Shown piece by piece: positions 35,234-46,560 of a stretch of DNA of 64,000 nucleotides. The stretch comes from Pteria penguin (taxonomy: Eukaryota > Mollusca > Bivalvia > Pterioida > Pteriidae). The position numbers and the translations under genes are program-made. Within the stretch, counting starts at the first letter, position 1. Every line of letters begins with the position of its first letter. Below the pieces are notes generated by a model. The model was not told where the DNA came from. It made no database searches and saw nothing but the letters and a program-made list of their open reading frames with translations. The stretch lies in contig CM068580.1 in NCBI GenBank assembly GCA_035048485.1, positions 52,306,975 through 52,370,974 on the forward strand, written 5' to 3'.

Positions 35234-35423
35234 TAGTAATCTGAGATCACAGTTTAGTAATCAGGGATCACAGTTTAGTAATCTGAGATCACAGTTTAGT
35301 AATCTGAGATCACAGTTTAGTAATCAGGGATCACAGTTTAGTAATCTGAGATCTCAGTTTAGTAATCTGAGATCACAATTTCGTAATCTGAGACCTCAGT
35401 TTAGTAATATGAGATCACGGTTT
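35234..35423. repeat. 21-bp minisatellite, 9 units, inverted relative to 25.3 kb
   Basis: Units AGTAATCTGAGATCACAGTTT. The plus strand gives the same (SNLRSQF)n read-through. Confidence 0.9.
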
Positions 35424-35429
35424 AAGACG

Positions 35430-35915
35430 AGGCGTATTATGTTATGGCGCTGTCCGTCCAGCGTCCGGTATAAGATTGTCCGGGCTATTACTTCTTTCCC
35501 TGTACATGGATTTCAATAATATTTCACAGAATTGTTACTTAGGACCCGAGGGTGTGTTATGAACTTGACCCAAGGTCAGAGGTCAAAGGGCAAGGTCACA
35601 ACATGCAAAGTGAGTAAAACCTTGTCCGGGCCATTACTTCTTCTCCTGTACATGGATTTAAATAATATTTCACAGAATTGTTACTTAGGACCCAATGATG
35701 TGTCATGACCTTGACCTAAGGTCATAGGTCAAAGGCCAATGTCACAACATGCAAAGTGAATAAAAACTTGTTCGGGCCATAACTTCTTCTCTGTGCATGG
35801 ATTTCAATAATATTTCACAGAATTGTTACACTTGACCCAAGGTCATAGGTCAAAGGTCACGGTCACAACATGCAAAGTGAGTAAATCCTTGTTGGGGCCA
35901 TAGCTTCTTCCCATC
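35430..35915 (+). repeat. Tandem-core repeat with 146-bp period
   Basis: GTCCGGGC-ATTACTTCTT occurs at 35478, 35624 and 35770 (146 bp each) and then at 35891 after a shorter unit. Units hold AATAATATTTCACAGAATTG, TTACTTAGGACCC and AAGGTCACAACATGCAAAGT. It opens GCGCTGTCCGTCCAGCGTCC. Confidence 0.85.
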
Positions 35916-35916
35916 A

Positions 35917-36630
35917 TAGGGCACGTCAGTTATGCTAAATAATCGTTGACGTCACATGTTGACATATAAAAAAAGAGAAGGGAGGACACCGATTTTTCGC
36001 CGATCTGGGGTTTCCCTAATTTTCCGTATTTTTTTCATGCAATAAAAGCTTTCGTCAGTTACCTTGTACTTTATTGTGCGTCTGTATGCACTCGCATTTT
36101 CTATCAACAAGCTTTCACGGTAGAAATTGGTCAATTTTATCCATCAGCCGTCTGCAGCTGTAAACTTTCAAAGGGACTTCCGGTAGACACAGAGCGAATT
36201 TCAAGGTAAGCCCTGATTGGTAGATATTAAATATACGTCATAATCGAAGAAGTGGGAAATCTAAATTGATCAAATTTAATGAAAGGGTAAAAAATGTTGA
36301 TTTCATGGCATGTTATGCTCAAATAATGCATAACTTGCCAGAAAATGTTTAAATAATATTTTATTCATTATTTTGAAATAAATTAAACTTGTTGTATCTT
36401 GTCAGTTTGATATGGAAAAGATTTGTTGGGGACGGCTTTTAGCCTTATAGATCTACAGTGGTGCCTGTTTGATCAATTTAATTTCCCACTTTTTCAAAGC
36501 TTATCCAAATCATATATGTATATTTAATATCGACCAATCAGAGCTTACCTTGAAATTGGCTCCGTGTTTACCGGAAGTCCCTTTGAAAGTTTACAGAAGC
36601 AGACGGCTGATGGATAAAATAAATAAACGT
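35917..36630. mobile_element. Element Y copy 2 joined to an inverted repeat
   Basis: 35917-36176 is element Y in reverse. 36135-36272 and 36468-36630 are inverted copies of each other, sharing TCCATCAGCCGTCTGC, GTAAACTTTCAAAGGGACTT, CCGGTA-ACAC-GAGC, TTTCAAGGTAAGC and GGGAAAT-TAAATTGATC, with a 195-bp loop. Element Y may therefore be one arm of a larger fold-back family. Confidence 0.7.
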
Positions 36631-36901
36631 CAGTTGTTTTTCATGAAACTTACACAGAATGCTTAAATAGTAAAGGGTAAGCCACCTTTCAGTTTTTAGC
36701 AAATTCTGTTTAGTCGTTACAGAGTTATAGGACTTGGATCCCTCTTTTTGGATTTCAATATTTCATAAAAGTATTACCAAAGAGACCCATGTTTGGGGGG
36801 TAATAAAACCATACGTTCACATTGATCCCGTCCAAAGTAAGGCACGTGCGTATTAAGCCACGCTAGGCGTTGCTCTTGTTACTGTTATTTTCATTTTTCA
36901 G

Positions 36902-37468
36902 CAATATTCCCGTCATTGATACAATTCCTGAGACTGATTTATTCTTTTTTAGACCCACGCTGTCTGATCGAATATTTCGGGGTATTCCTAAACGCTTTTG
37001 GAATAATGGAAAGTTTTATCGGTGTCCGTTGACTCGTAACCCATCTCGTTATGGCAATCAAGTTGTGGTGTTTACAAGTTAAAGTCTTTGATGAAAATTG
37101 TATGTTCCCGCACTGGACTTCAAGGGAACTACACCAACCATTCCGGGAAGCGGACCTGCACCACTGCATTATACCAAGCTGGTATGCACGAAATGAAGAT
37201 AATGCAACGCACGGGACATAGATCCGAAAAGGAGTGAGGACTTGCAAGCAAACCAATAGCGTTATCAACAAGAACGTGTGAAACGTATCAAATACGTCCA
37301 CGCCAGTAGTTACCAAGGATACGCGGATTCCGAAAATTCAAATCATATGGACCATAATGTGGAACACACGGGAGCCAAGCGCGATTGTCCAGAGAATGTG
37401 ATTTGCAATGTCACAAATAGACCGTACTTCAACAATTGCAATGTCCCTTTCACCATTACCCAGTAAAA
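36902..37468 (+). pseudogene. Crypton-type tyrosine recombinase, C-terminal exon, broken
   Basis: After a TTTTTCAG acceptor the frame reads NIPVIDTIPETDLFFFRPT and FWNNGKFYRCPLTRNPSRYG. A frameshift follows, then KLKSLMKIVCSRTGLQGN, YTNHSGKRTCTTALYQAG and MHEMKIMQRTGHRSEK. HSGKRT supplies the catalytic His and Arg of box II and GHRS the next His. A second frameshift leads to GVRTCKQTN, where Crypton proteins have the nucleophilic Tyr (RTY); here that codon is TGC (Cys). The tail FNNCNVPFTITQ and a TAA at 37466 fit the usual C-terminus. Two frameshifts and the lost Tyr mean it is inactive. It may complete the gene started at 14503. Confidence 0.75.
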
Positions 37469-37469
37469 T

Positions 37470-38400
37470 GAAAAGTGTTGATATAATGTAAACACGAATG
37501 ACGTTGCAATGCTGTTCAATTTCCTGGTTGCTTGTGTGAAGATATTGCCGAGAAACGGGAAATGTTCATCGTTTTGTGTGAAACTAATGCAAAAACAATT
37601 TGAAACCTTTAAAAAAACAAAATCGGTTCAAAATTTGTGTATTTCAAATGTATTCTCAAATAAAAATAATCAAAAGTAATGTACCAGGAAGGATATAATT
37701 TTGTAGGGAAAAAACAACATAATAATAATGATTAAGACAAACAGAATAGGCTAATTCTACTTACTGAACACCGCATTTCTGATTTCAGATCGTCTGCTCC
37801 ACATAAAATTCACAACATCTGGAGCGACAAGGTGATTATATTTTTAAAATAAATTATACCTTTTGAATAAATTTGCCCCGTCTAAAGCGATCGGATCGTC
37901 TCCATGTTGACCTGATAGTATCTCTCAGTTCAAATCTACGCCAAGATATAGTGCATCTTATTTTTCGCTCATTACCAACACAGAAGTAGAATCTGACACT
38001 ACGAAAATTCAAATATCAACTATCTATTTACGAACGCATGTACTATGATGTTATGATGTACCAAAAACGATGTACACATCAAGACTACACAAGATTCCGT
38101 ATGTAGCCTTTACGGAAATGGCCGAGTAGGTACGATTGAGCAATCTTAGCCAGACGGCACTGCGCATCTATTTACCGTCTGCCTTAAGCTTGACCAATTC
38201 ACCCTTCCACAAAACGTAATTTTACATTGTGATGACGTTATCTGAAAAAACTTAGACAAATGACATATTTGTTTATGGCGTCATAAATGAAACAATTGGA
38301 AGTACTCTGAATGTTACGCAGGTATAAAATCTCATCGTGTTTCAGATGTCTTCAAGTCAAAGCTGTAGTATTTGTCAAACAATAGTAGTCAGAAAAGAAC
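37470..38400. other. No recognised gene
   Basis: AAATAAAAAT near 37658 could be a polyadenylation signal for the recombinase gene. Nothing else recognised. Confidence 0.3.
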
Positions 38401-39215
38401 ATAGTTCGCCGATGCTGGTCATAACCAACATAGGGACATGAAACGCAAATATTCATAAAATTGTAATGTATTTTCATAAATAAATCTAAGTTCAAGGTCA
38501 AGATTAAATAAAATGACAGAAAATGAAAACTTTGGTCAGAAGAAATTTACACATGAAATATCGAAGCCCTATCTCTAACGGCTCAAGCGGTAAAATACGG
38601 AATACAGTTTTTGAATAGTAGGTCAAAGTCAAAGGTCAAAGGTAATGGCACCAAATGAAAGTTCTTGTCAAAAAGAGTCTACATGTGAAATATCAAAACT
38701 CCATCTCTAATGGTTGAAAAGATAAAGCCAAATTTAAAGTTTTTGAAAATTAGGTGAAGGTCAAGGTCAGCAGGTCAGATATATGGAAACAAATGAAAGT
38801 TCTGGTGATAAGGAATCTACATGTGGAATATCTACATGTTCTATCTATAACGGTTCAAAAGGTTATTTTTTGTAAAGTAGATTTAAGTCCAAGGTAAAGG
38901 TCACAACGTCAAAAGTGATGGCACCAAATGAAACATCTGATTATGAGGAATCTACATATTAAATATCGAAATCACAAAAGATAGTCCTGGTTAAAATTTT
39001 TGAAAAGTAAGTCAAAATCCATAGTCAAGGTCATGGGTTCAAAACAAGCGTGATGTCACTAAGGGAAACTCTGGTCATGAGGAATCTACTTATGAAATAT
39101 CGAAGTCCTATCTCTTACGGTTCATCAGAAGTTATAGCCCAGATTAAAGCTTTTCGGACGGCTGACACCGAGGTTAGCTCCCCGGACATTTGTCCCGGCG
39201 AGCTAAAATTACCAT
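38400..39215 (+). repeat. Tandem-core repeat, period about 135 bp
   Basis: TGAAATATCGAAGCCCTATC-like strings recur near 38555, 38687, 38825, 38960 and 39094, with AGTAGGTCAAAGTCAAAGGT and GGCACCAAATGAAA between. It ends in a hairpin-like GCTCCCCGGACATTTGTCCC, GGCGAGCTAAAA. Confidence 0.75.
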
Positions 39216-39404
39216 TTTTTCCTCAGTAGTCAATGACGATTTTCGTTTTGTTGGCATCTGTAAGTGAAAAGACAAAAATCTTAATACGCAAATTTCTTCT
39301 TATCAAAGTACCGACCTGCTCTTTCTATCAGTTTTTATCAATATTAGACGTTGTTAATTCATTAATTTGATGTATCCGTGTTGCTTTTTCAATTATACAA
39401 TGCT

Positions 39405-39560
39405 TGGCATTATTGTACACACCTGACGCCTGCATTAATGTATTTTACATTGTACACACCTGGTGCCTGCATTATTGTATTTTACATTGTACACACCTGA
39501 CGCCTGCAAAACCAACTTTGTACACTCCTGACGCCTGCAATACCAACATTGGAGTTAAAA
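39405..39560 (+). repeat. Minisatellite of TGTACACACCTGACGCCTGC units
   Basis: Four units (about 35-47 bp) of TTGTACACACCTGACGCCTG with spacers ATTATTGTATTTTACA or AAAACCAACT. Confidence 0.85.
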
Positions 39561-41040
39561 TGTTCAATATTCGTACAAAACACTTTGCAGGATATTTGAT
39601 TTAGAGAAGCATTACACGTAAAATGGAAAATACTGTTCAAATATTTCAGTCTTATCAGGAGAAACATTATATAACAGGAGACGAAAGGCATGGTTACAAA
39701 ACAAATCGTTTTGCTATGAACCTCGACATTACAACTTTTTTGCTCACCGTGCCGAGATTCAGGCGGATGTTGACGTCACCATTATCCCATGTCGGTCATA
39801 ACTAGATTTCGAAGTTCAGCCCCCTGTATTAAGGTCAATTTTACTACAATGGACATGTACCATGCATTCCTCGCTGTGAAACTCAATTTCTGACCGTGGA
39901 TTCACCGAAATCCTGTCAGCTCTTGTAAAACACACGCACCGTTACCCTTGAATTTAATGCTGCGTAACAACTAGTTAATGCAATGGAGAACTTTCACGCT
40001 GACATGCATAATACATCAAATTGTTGATAACTATAACCACGATCACATAAGTTATTAAGTAATAATAATAAATACGACGTCAGTTTTCTTGTGAGTTTTT
40101 TTATTTATTGATTTATCTATTCATTTTAGAAAAAAAAGGGGGGGGGGGTTAAATGTGAGGAAAAAGTGTCGTAAACGAACAACAACGAAATGAAAATCCA
40201 AACCTTGATAACATACATGTATCATGTTGAATTGTACTAATCTTGGTTGAAAAATAAAATAAACCAAGAATCCCTAGTAATTTCGGCTCGGTGATGACAA
40301 AACGATGTTGAAAGATGGGAAGATGCATTTCGTTTTTCAGGTCGAGGCCACAGTTATATGCAAGAGTACACTGATGAGATAAAACACATATGGCCTATAG
40401 TCATGTTGCAAACATTGTATGACTAGAACTAATTCACATACTTATGTCTATTTTGCTTTGTTTATATACACACTACTCACAGAATTAGATCAGTATAACA
40501 TTCTTATGCACATGCACACATAGGGTTATAGATAGGTCGATATAGCCATAGATTCATAAAAAAAGAATTGTACTTTGTATAAAAGAAGAAAAATGATCTG
40601 TTATATTGTTTTCATATTACTTACCATCCTTACAAAACCTCGACACTTGTTCAATTTCTTTTAAACGAAGTAGATGCAATATTTTCTTGAAATACAAAAT
40701 TACTCCAATTCCAGTAAATCCAATGTACAATAATCTACTCACTACAACATGAGAATGATCAAATATCACATTTCACAGTTATGGGTAATGTCCAGTTTGA
40801 CTCCAACTAATCAGCAAGATATCCATTACATGTAGTAAACGGTATGCTAATAAAGGATGACTAGCTATGTATCAACTTTCCCATGTATTCCTCCAATCCC
40901 TGAATTTGTCTATGCTGCAATGCGCCACGCATCTGAAGCATATTACTTTACCTCATCTCACAAGTCTCTATCAGCCTCCATTATCTCTTTCTCTCGGCAA
41001 AGAATGAATTAACGGTCTGATTAATTATAGCACAATCTCT
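39561..41040. other. No recognised gene
   Basis: No coding or repeat signature. On minus, an ATG followed at once by a strong donor (AAGGATG|GTAAGTAAT, 40617-40631) is noted as a distant, unproven candidate for the first calmodulin-like exon. Confidence 0.3.
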
Positions 41041-41061
41041 ACGAGTTGACCGTTGGCTAAC

Positions 41062-41250
41062 AAGTTTGCAGACATAATCGCAGTGTGTATATTGCCCCTG
41101 TGTACTCGATTTTGCAGACATAATCGCAGTTTATATATTACCCCTGTGTACGCGATTTTGCAGACATAATCGCAGTATGTACATTGCCCCTGTGTACGCG
41201 ATTTTGTAGACATAATTGCGGTACGTATATTGCCCCTGTGTACGCGATTT
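41062..41250. repeat. 46-bp minisatellite
   Basis: GATTTTGCAGACATAATCGC, AGTNTGTATATTGCCCCTGT recurs every 46 bp (41065, 41111, 41157, 41203), four units and part of a fifth. Confidence 0.9.
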
Positions 41251-41259
41251 TTCTAGTCG

Positions 41260-42272
41260 ATTATGAATTATCAATTTGCCAGAGCCTGCATTAATGTTTG
41301 GGACTTTCATACAAAAATGCAAATAACGTTAAGACTTTTTACAAAGGGTTACAGGTATCATATTCATATTTAGAAAACCTTTAGGAAATCTTTTGGGTCT
41401 CATTCAGAACTTCTGCCAGAATTCGAAAATATTAGTTTTTCAACAAGAAGTATCCAACAGAATTTCTCATCCAATTTTCTACGGTGATCTTGCGTTAAAA
41501 CTTAGGACGGTCTAAGGTTCCGATAAGTATATCCCGTCGGTGTTCAAAACAGTGAAATGCCTTCATCATAGACAATATGACCCGGAGATATCAAAAAGAC
41601 AGTAAGACTTGTATTTTGCCCTCTACTATCCTATACAGATTTCTGCTTGAACGTTCTGCGCTTACTAACAAGGCAGTGGGACTATACATGTATGTTGGGC
41701 CTTACTGAAACCTTATTCGGAGGAGAAATAGTCGTTCCGTCTGACTGTTGGTTGAAACTCCTACAGATCATAGGTCTTAGCTCACTTCCAGATCGGCAGA
41801 GCATTGTTTACTCATATATGTTTTTGATATCTTGGTCTTACTCTGCATTACCATACATATATTTTATGACCTCTCAACTTAAGATACTTACTTAAAATAA
41901 ATAAAGAAAATATATACTTTTTAATTTAGTGCACCATATGCGCATTTCGACAAGTCCTTGCTCTCTATATGCAGGATTATTTATAGATTTTTAAGTGTGC
42001 GCCCTTTGATTCTGCTGTTTTTGTGGTAATTGGGAAGGAAGGGCCGTAAACTGGTTAACCACACCAATTTACTGACTACTGTCATATAAATTGACCATCC
42101 TAAGTCGTGTCGCAACTGCACTTTAAATCTTTTGTGATGTACTTATGTGTTTTCTTATGTGCGTGTGTGTGTGATTTTTTTTTCTCATATTATTGCATCA
42201 TTAATAGTGCTTTTCCGTTATGATTTCTGTTACACGGCTCAGTCAGATGCTTTTATCTGTTTGTCTTTTTTT
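41260..42272. other. No recognised gene
   Basis: An 82-codon plus-strand frame at 41647 has no recognisable motif. No repeat noted. Confidence 0.3.
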
Positions 42273-44832
42273 AGCTCACCTGAGCCAAAGGCTCAAGTGA
42301 GCTATTGTGATCAATCACCGTCCGTCGTCCGTCGTCCGTCGTCTGTCTTCCGTCGTCCGTCGTTAACTTTTCACATTTTCGACTTCTTCTCCAGAACCAC
42401 TGAACAGAATTTGATGAAACTTGATAAGCATGTAGTACTCATGGTCCCCTACAAGTGTTGTTGTTTTTCGTCCGGATTCATCAACAGGTGGCGCCACCAC
42501 AGGCAAAAGTAGGTCAAAGAGGGTACCCTCCTTTGACAAACTTCTTCTTCAGACCGGGGGCATACAGAGACAAACCGAATGCATAGGAATGATCTAGAGG
42601 GGTGTGTGAAGAAGTGTTGTTATTTTTGGTTCCGTTCTGAAATCAAATTTTTGACGTTTTTTTGTACTTGGTAGTTTTAATGCAGAAAAGAGGTATTTTT
42701 TTCTTTTAGTAAACATTGATGCATTAATTTGGTTTAATTTGATCATTTTGATGGTAAGAAATACTACTGCGAAGAAAATTTTTCAATATTTTGTGTTTTG
42801 GATTTTTTATGAATTTTTTAAGACTTTCAAGAAAAAGGGGGGTGGGATAATTGGTGTAAACATTTCACAGTTTGAACTTTTTCTTCGGAACCACTTGCTG
42901 GAATTCAATGAAACTTGGCATGCATCAAATACTCAAGGTCCCCGACAAATGTGGTCATCTTTGTCAGGATCCATGAACAGGTGGCACCACCACAGACAAA
43001 AGTAGGTCACAGAGGGTACCCTCCTTTGACAAACTTCTTATTCAGATCGGGTGCATACAGCGACAAACCGACTGCATAGGAATGATTTAGAGGCATATGG
43101 GAAGAAGTGTTGATATTTTTGGTTCCATTCCGAAATCAAATTTTTGACGTTTTTTCATTTTTATTTTGGACTTTGTTATTTTAATGCATTTAAAGAGTTA
43201 TTATTTTCTTTAAGTAAACATTGATGCATTCATTTGGTTTCATTTAATCATTTCTATGGTAAGGAATGCTGGTGCGAAGGAATTTTTTCAATATCTCGAT
43301 TTTTGAATTTTTTATGAATTTTTTAAGACTTCCAAGAAAAGGGGACAATTTTTCATATCTTCAACTTGATCTACAGAACAACTTGAAGGATTGTGATAAA
43401 ACTGGGTAGGATGCAAGTACTCATAGTCCTTTTCAAAGGTTTTGTTTTTTGTGCGGATCATCCAAATTGGTTAACAGATAATGCCACCATGTCTAAAAGT
43501 AGGTCTCACAATGGTACATATACCACTTGGTAATTGAAATATGGAGAGTAGCGGTTCAAATCCAGCTGTGGTCAAAAAAATTTTTTTTTTTTTTTTACAC
43601 ATCTAAATAAGTTTTTAGATGTTTCTCAACACTCAACATATGAAATTAGGAATTTTACGTTTAAGACTTCAAAAAAAAAAAAAGGGGGGGGGGGGTGTTT
43701 AGGCCATTTTTCACATTTTCAACTTTTTCTACAAAACTGTCAGAAGGATTTTAATAAATCTTGGTAGAAATAAGTCACTTATGATCCTTTTCAAATTCTG
43801 TTGTTTTCGTCCAGACCTCTTTACAGGTGGCACCACCATAGTCAAGAGTAGGTCACAAAAGAGTTCCCTCGTTTAACAATATTCTTTTTCATACGGGCTG
43901 TATACAGAGACAAACAGAATGCATAGAAATGATCTAGAGGGATGAGTGAAGATGTATTGTCATTTTGGTTCCCTTCCAAAATCAAATTTTAGAATTTTTT
44001 TCGACATTTCTTTGGACTTGGTGATTCAATGCAGAAAAAAGTGTCATATTTCCTAGTTAATTGATAATGATGATTTCTTATGGACTATTGTGATCATAAT
44101 TATGGTAAGGATTGTTACTTTGAAAGAATTTTGTCAATATCTCAATTTTTGGATTTTCTATGAATTTTTTAAGACTTCCAAATGAGGGTGTGTAGGAACA
44201 ATTCAATCACATTTTTCACTTCTGCTGTTATACCACATGAAAGATTTTAATGAAACATGGAATACATGAAGTACTAAAAGTCCTCTATCAATTTGGTAAA
44301 TTTCATCCAAATTGGTTAACAGATAATGCCACCATGTCTAAAAAGCAGTTCTCACAATAGTACATATACCACTTGGTAATTGAAATATGGAGAGTAGCGG
44401 TTCAAATCCAGCTGTGGTCAAAATTTTTTTTTCATTTCTTTACACATCTAAATAAGTTTTTAGATGTTTCTCAACACTCAACATATGAAATTAGGCAATT
44501 TTAAGTTAGATCTGGACAATATTTGAAACAATTGTTGTTCATGACCCAGACTTGAAATCAGTCAACAAAAGGCCCCACCTAAAGAAAATGACTATTTTGT
44601 TGCCCTGAATGACTTCTTGCAGAGACAAAGGAAATGCTGAATATCAAAATCACATGAATGGATGTGCAAAAAAGTGTTGTTTTTTATTCTAGCCTGAAAT
44701 AAAATTTGACATATTTTCAACATCTGTGTTGACTTAGTCACATTAATGCAAAAATAAATGAATTCTTCCTTCATGCATGACTGATAATCTAGGTACTCAG
44801 GTGAGCGATATAGGCCCACTTGGGCCTCTTGT
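42273..44832 (+). mobile_element. Full-length AGCTCACCTGAG...GGGCCTCTTG repeat
   Basis: It starts AGCTCACCTGAGCCAAAGGC followed by repeated CGTCCGT. It ends CAGGTGAGCGATATAGGCCC, ACTTGGGCCTCTTG. The start and end contain inverted CTCACCTGAG / CTCAGGTGAG and a terminal GGCCCA..TGGGCC hairpin. The core has four to five diverged units of about 450-500 bp. A 155-bp segment with GGTTCAAATCCAGC (tRNA-like B box) and CACATCTAAATAAGTTTTTA occurs twice, at 43497-43650 and 44340-44495. No protein frame. I associate this repeat with bivalve genomes. A terminal hairpin recalls Helitron ends but the CTRR end is not met. Confidence 0.7.
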
Positions 44833-45515
44833 TTCCTTTGAGTACTATAATGTTTGTACTGGACATGTGCCAAAAACAGTTCATGAATTGTGGACAGTAG
44901 GTAGCCCTCTCCCACTTGCACCCCTACAACTTCCTACCCTTTACTCCTCCACCTCCCGCTCATTGTATCATTCATCTCATCAGTGAAAATACAAAGTATA
45001 TGGCGTCAGTATGATGGACTTAATTAAGCGTATAACACAGTTGGGACGGGTTTAATTGTGCAAAAGTATGGACCACTCCCCACACCAGGATACGGGCAGA
45101 ATACTGCTATATACATATTAGATATTTAAAGTGGCGAATAAAGGAGAATTTCTTTTAAAAAATGATGGTGTTTATTTTTAGCATTATTATACAACAATAT
45201 TTTATTGACGGAAAAAAATTCTTATTCCGGATCTACTGAAAACAATTGCCATGCCCCACAGTTGAGGAAAAGAGAGACACCTCACAGCGCGAGCTTTCCG
45301 TTACATAAAAATTCAAGATAATTGATAACTAGATGTGTTGATACTCCGTGAATGCCCCAACGGTAGCAAATTTTTTTTGAACATCAAATTTAGATCAAGG
45401 CCAATATCCCCTGTAGAAATTTTGAAGAACATTCCGCTTACTATACATCTACATGTATATATTATGATCTTGTACTCTAGTTGTACTATGTTTCATTGTA
45501 AATAGTAAAAACGAA
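44833..45515. other. No recognised gene
   Basis: Nothing recognised. Confidence 0.3.
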
Positions 45516-45519
45516 TTTA

Positions 45520-45520
<1 letters not shown>

Positions 45521-45607
<87 letters not shown>
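45521..45607. repeat. (TA)n microsatellite
   Basis: About 40 uninterrupted AT units. Confidence 0.95.
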
Positions 45608-45611
<4 letters not shown>

Positions 45612-45709
45612 CACAAAAAAAAAGGAAATTGTAACAACATTCACTATTCATAAGTATCGGATCAACCTCAATGAAGGTTAATGCAAATCGCTCGAGAAAA
45701 AGGGGTCAA

Positions 45710-46106
45710 TATAAAAGCACAGGTAAGCGATAACGATACTAAAACAATTAAAAAATTGTCAAATTTTCGAAGCAATCTGCTTCTTACCACCTAGTCTAAT
45801 TACCTCCAGTAGGTCAATGCAAATACATTTTAGAGGGCGCCACTTGACCTGTAAGCAAGCTGTTAGCTTGTGTTTGGCTCATTTCCTATTAGATAGCGCA
45901 TAGAGAAACGCTCAATATGTAACCAATTAAAGAAACTAGTTTTTATTAGACTAGTGCTTTGTATATATTTTCTATCTTTCTTTTCGTGTCTTTATATTTA
46001 TGTAAGTGTTTGTTTGTGTGTGTCCTGAGGAAGAAGCAGATTGCTTCGAAAATTTGACAATTTTTTAATTGTTTTAGTATCGTTATCGCTTACCTGTGCT
46101 TTTATA
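45710..46106. mobile_element. Fold-back with 75-bp perfect arms and a hammerhead-like motif
   Basis: 45710-45784 and 46032-46106 are exact inverted copies (TATAAAAGCACAGGTAAGCG onward). In the right part CTGAGGA (46025-46031) is followed by a hairpin GAAGCA-GAT-TGCTTC and then GAAA (46048-46051), the order of a hammerhead ribozyme core (CUGANGA, stem II, GAAA). Penelope-like elements are known to carry hammerhead motifs in their terminal repeats, so this may be a Penelope-derived terminus. Stem III and the cleavage triplet are not convincing. Confidence 0.55.
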
Positions 46107-46126
46107 TATATATATATATATATATA

Positions 46127-46166
<40 letters not shown>
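46101..46166. repeat. (TA)n microsatellite
   Basis: Two AT runs separated by GGCA. Confidence 0.95.
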
Positions 46167-46168
<2 letters not shown>

Positions 46169-46169
46169 T

Positions 46170-46560
46170 AGGCATCCGTATAGGCATCAAATCACAGGAG
46201 GCATAACTCTATCAAAAAGTTTTCAACTCGCACCAAATCATTACTTGACCTAGATAGTACCGTCATGTATCTTTATACCAAATTTCAATTCAAAATGTTC
46301 CTTCATTGCAAAGATAGAGCACAGAAACTGTAAATAACTGCAAATATTCTAGGTTTAAAGGACATATTAATGATAACTTTTAAATCATTTGACTATAACC
46401 AAATCAGATTATCTCATGATGTATCAGGCTCAGTATATCAAATTTTATTTCAAGATGTTCAATATCCAGAAGCAGAGCTCGGAAACGAAATGATGACGGA
46501 ATATTGGAAAGATGGACAGCCAGGACAGGGGTAACGCTTTATGCCCCGACTATTTAAAAT
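46170..46560. repeat. Relic of a tandem-core repeat
   Basis: CACAGGAGGCATAACTCTAT and GGACAGGGGTAACGCTTTAT, GCCCC are typical start and end phrases of this repeat class. Only about two decayed units remain. Confidence 0.4.

Larger units (their letters stand above)
18151..36901 (+). other. Possible 18.75-kb intron of the recombinase gene
   Basis: Donor TGCGA|GTAAGG at 18151 and acceptor TTTTTCAG at 36901. The upstream exon ends two bases into a codon and the downstream exon supplies one, so the frame is kept (..KHYC-D-NIPVIDTIPETD..). Two independent copies of the family remain possible. Confidence 0.4.

Noticed and set aside
36939..37316. 125-codon minus-strand frame
   Set aside because: Antisense shadow of the recombinase C-terminal exon, whose plus-strand frames carry the catalytic motifs.
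40617..40631. Minus-strand ATG followed by a perfect GTAAGT donor as calmodulin-like exon 1
   Set aside because: 31 kb from the next exon and short motifs like this occur by chance; kept only as a note.
45449..45640. Frame with a (YI)n run
   Set aside because: Translation of a (TA)n microsatellite.
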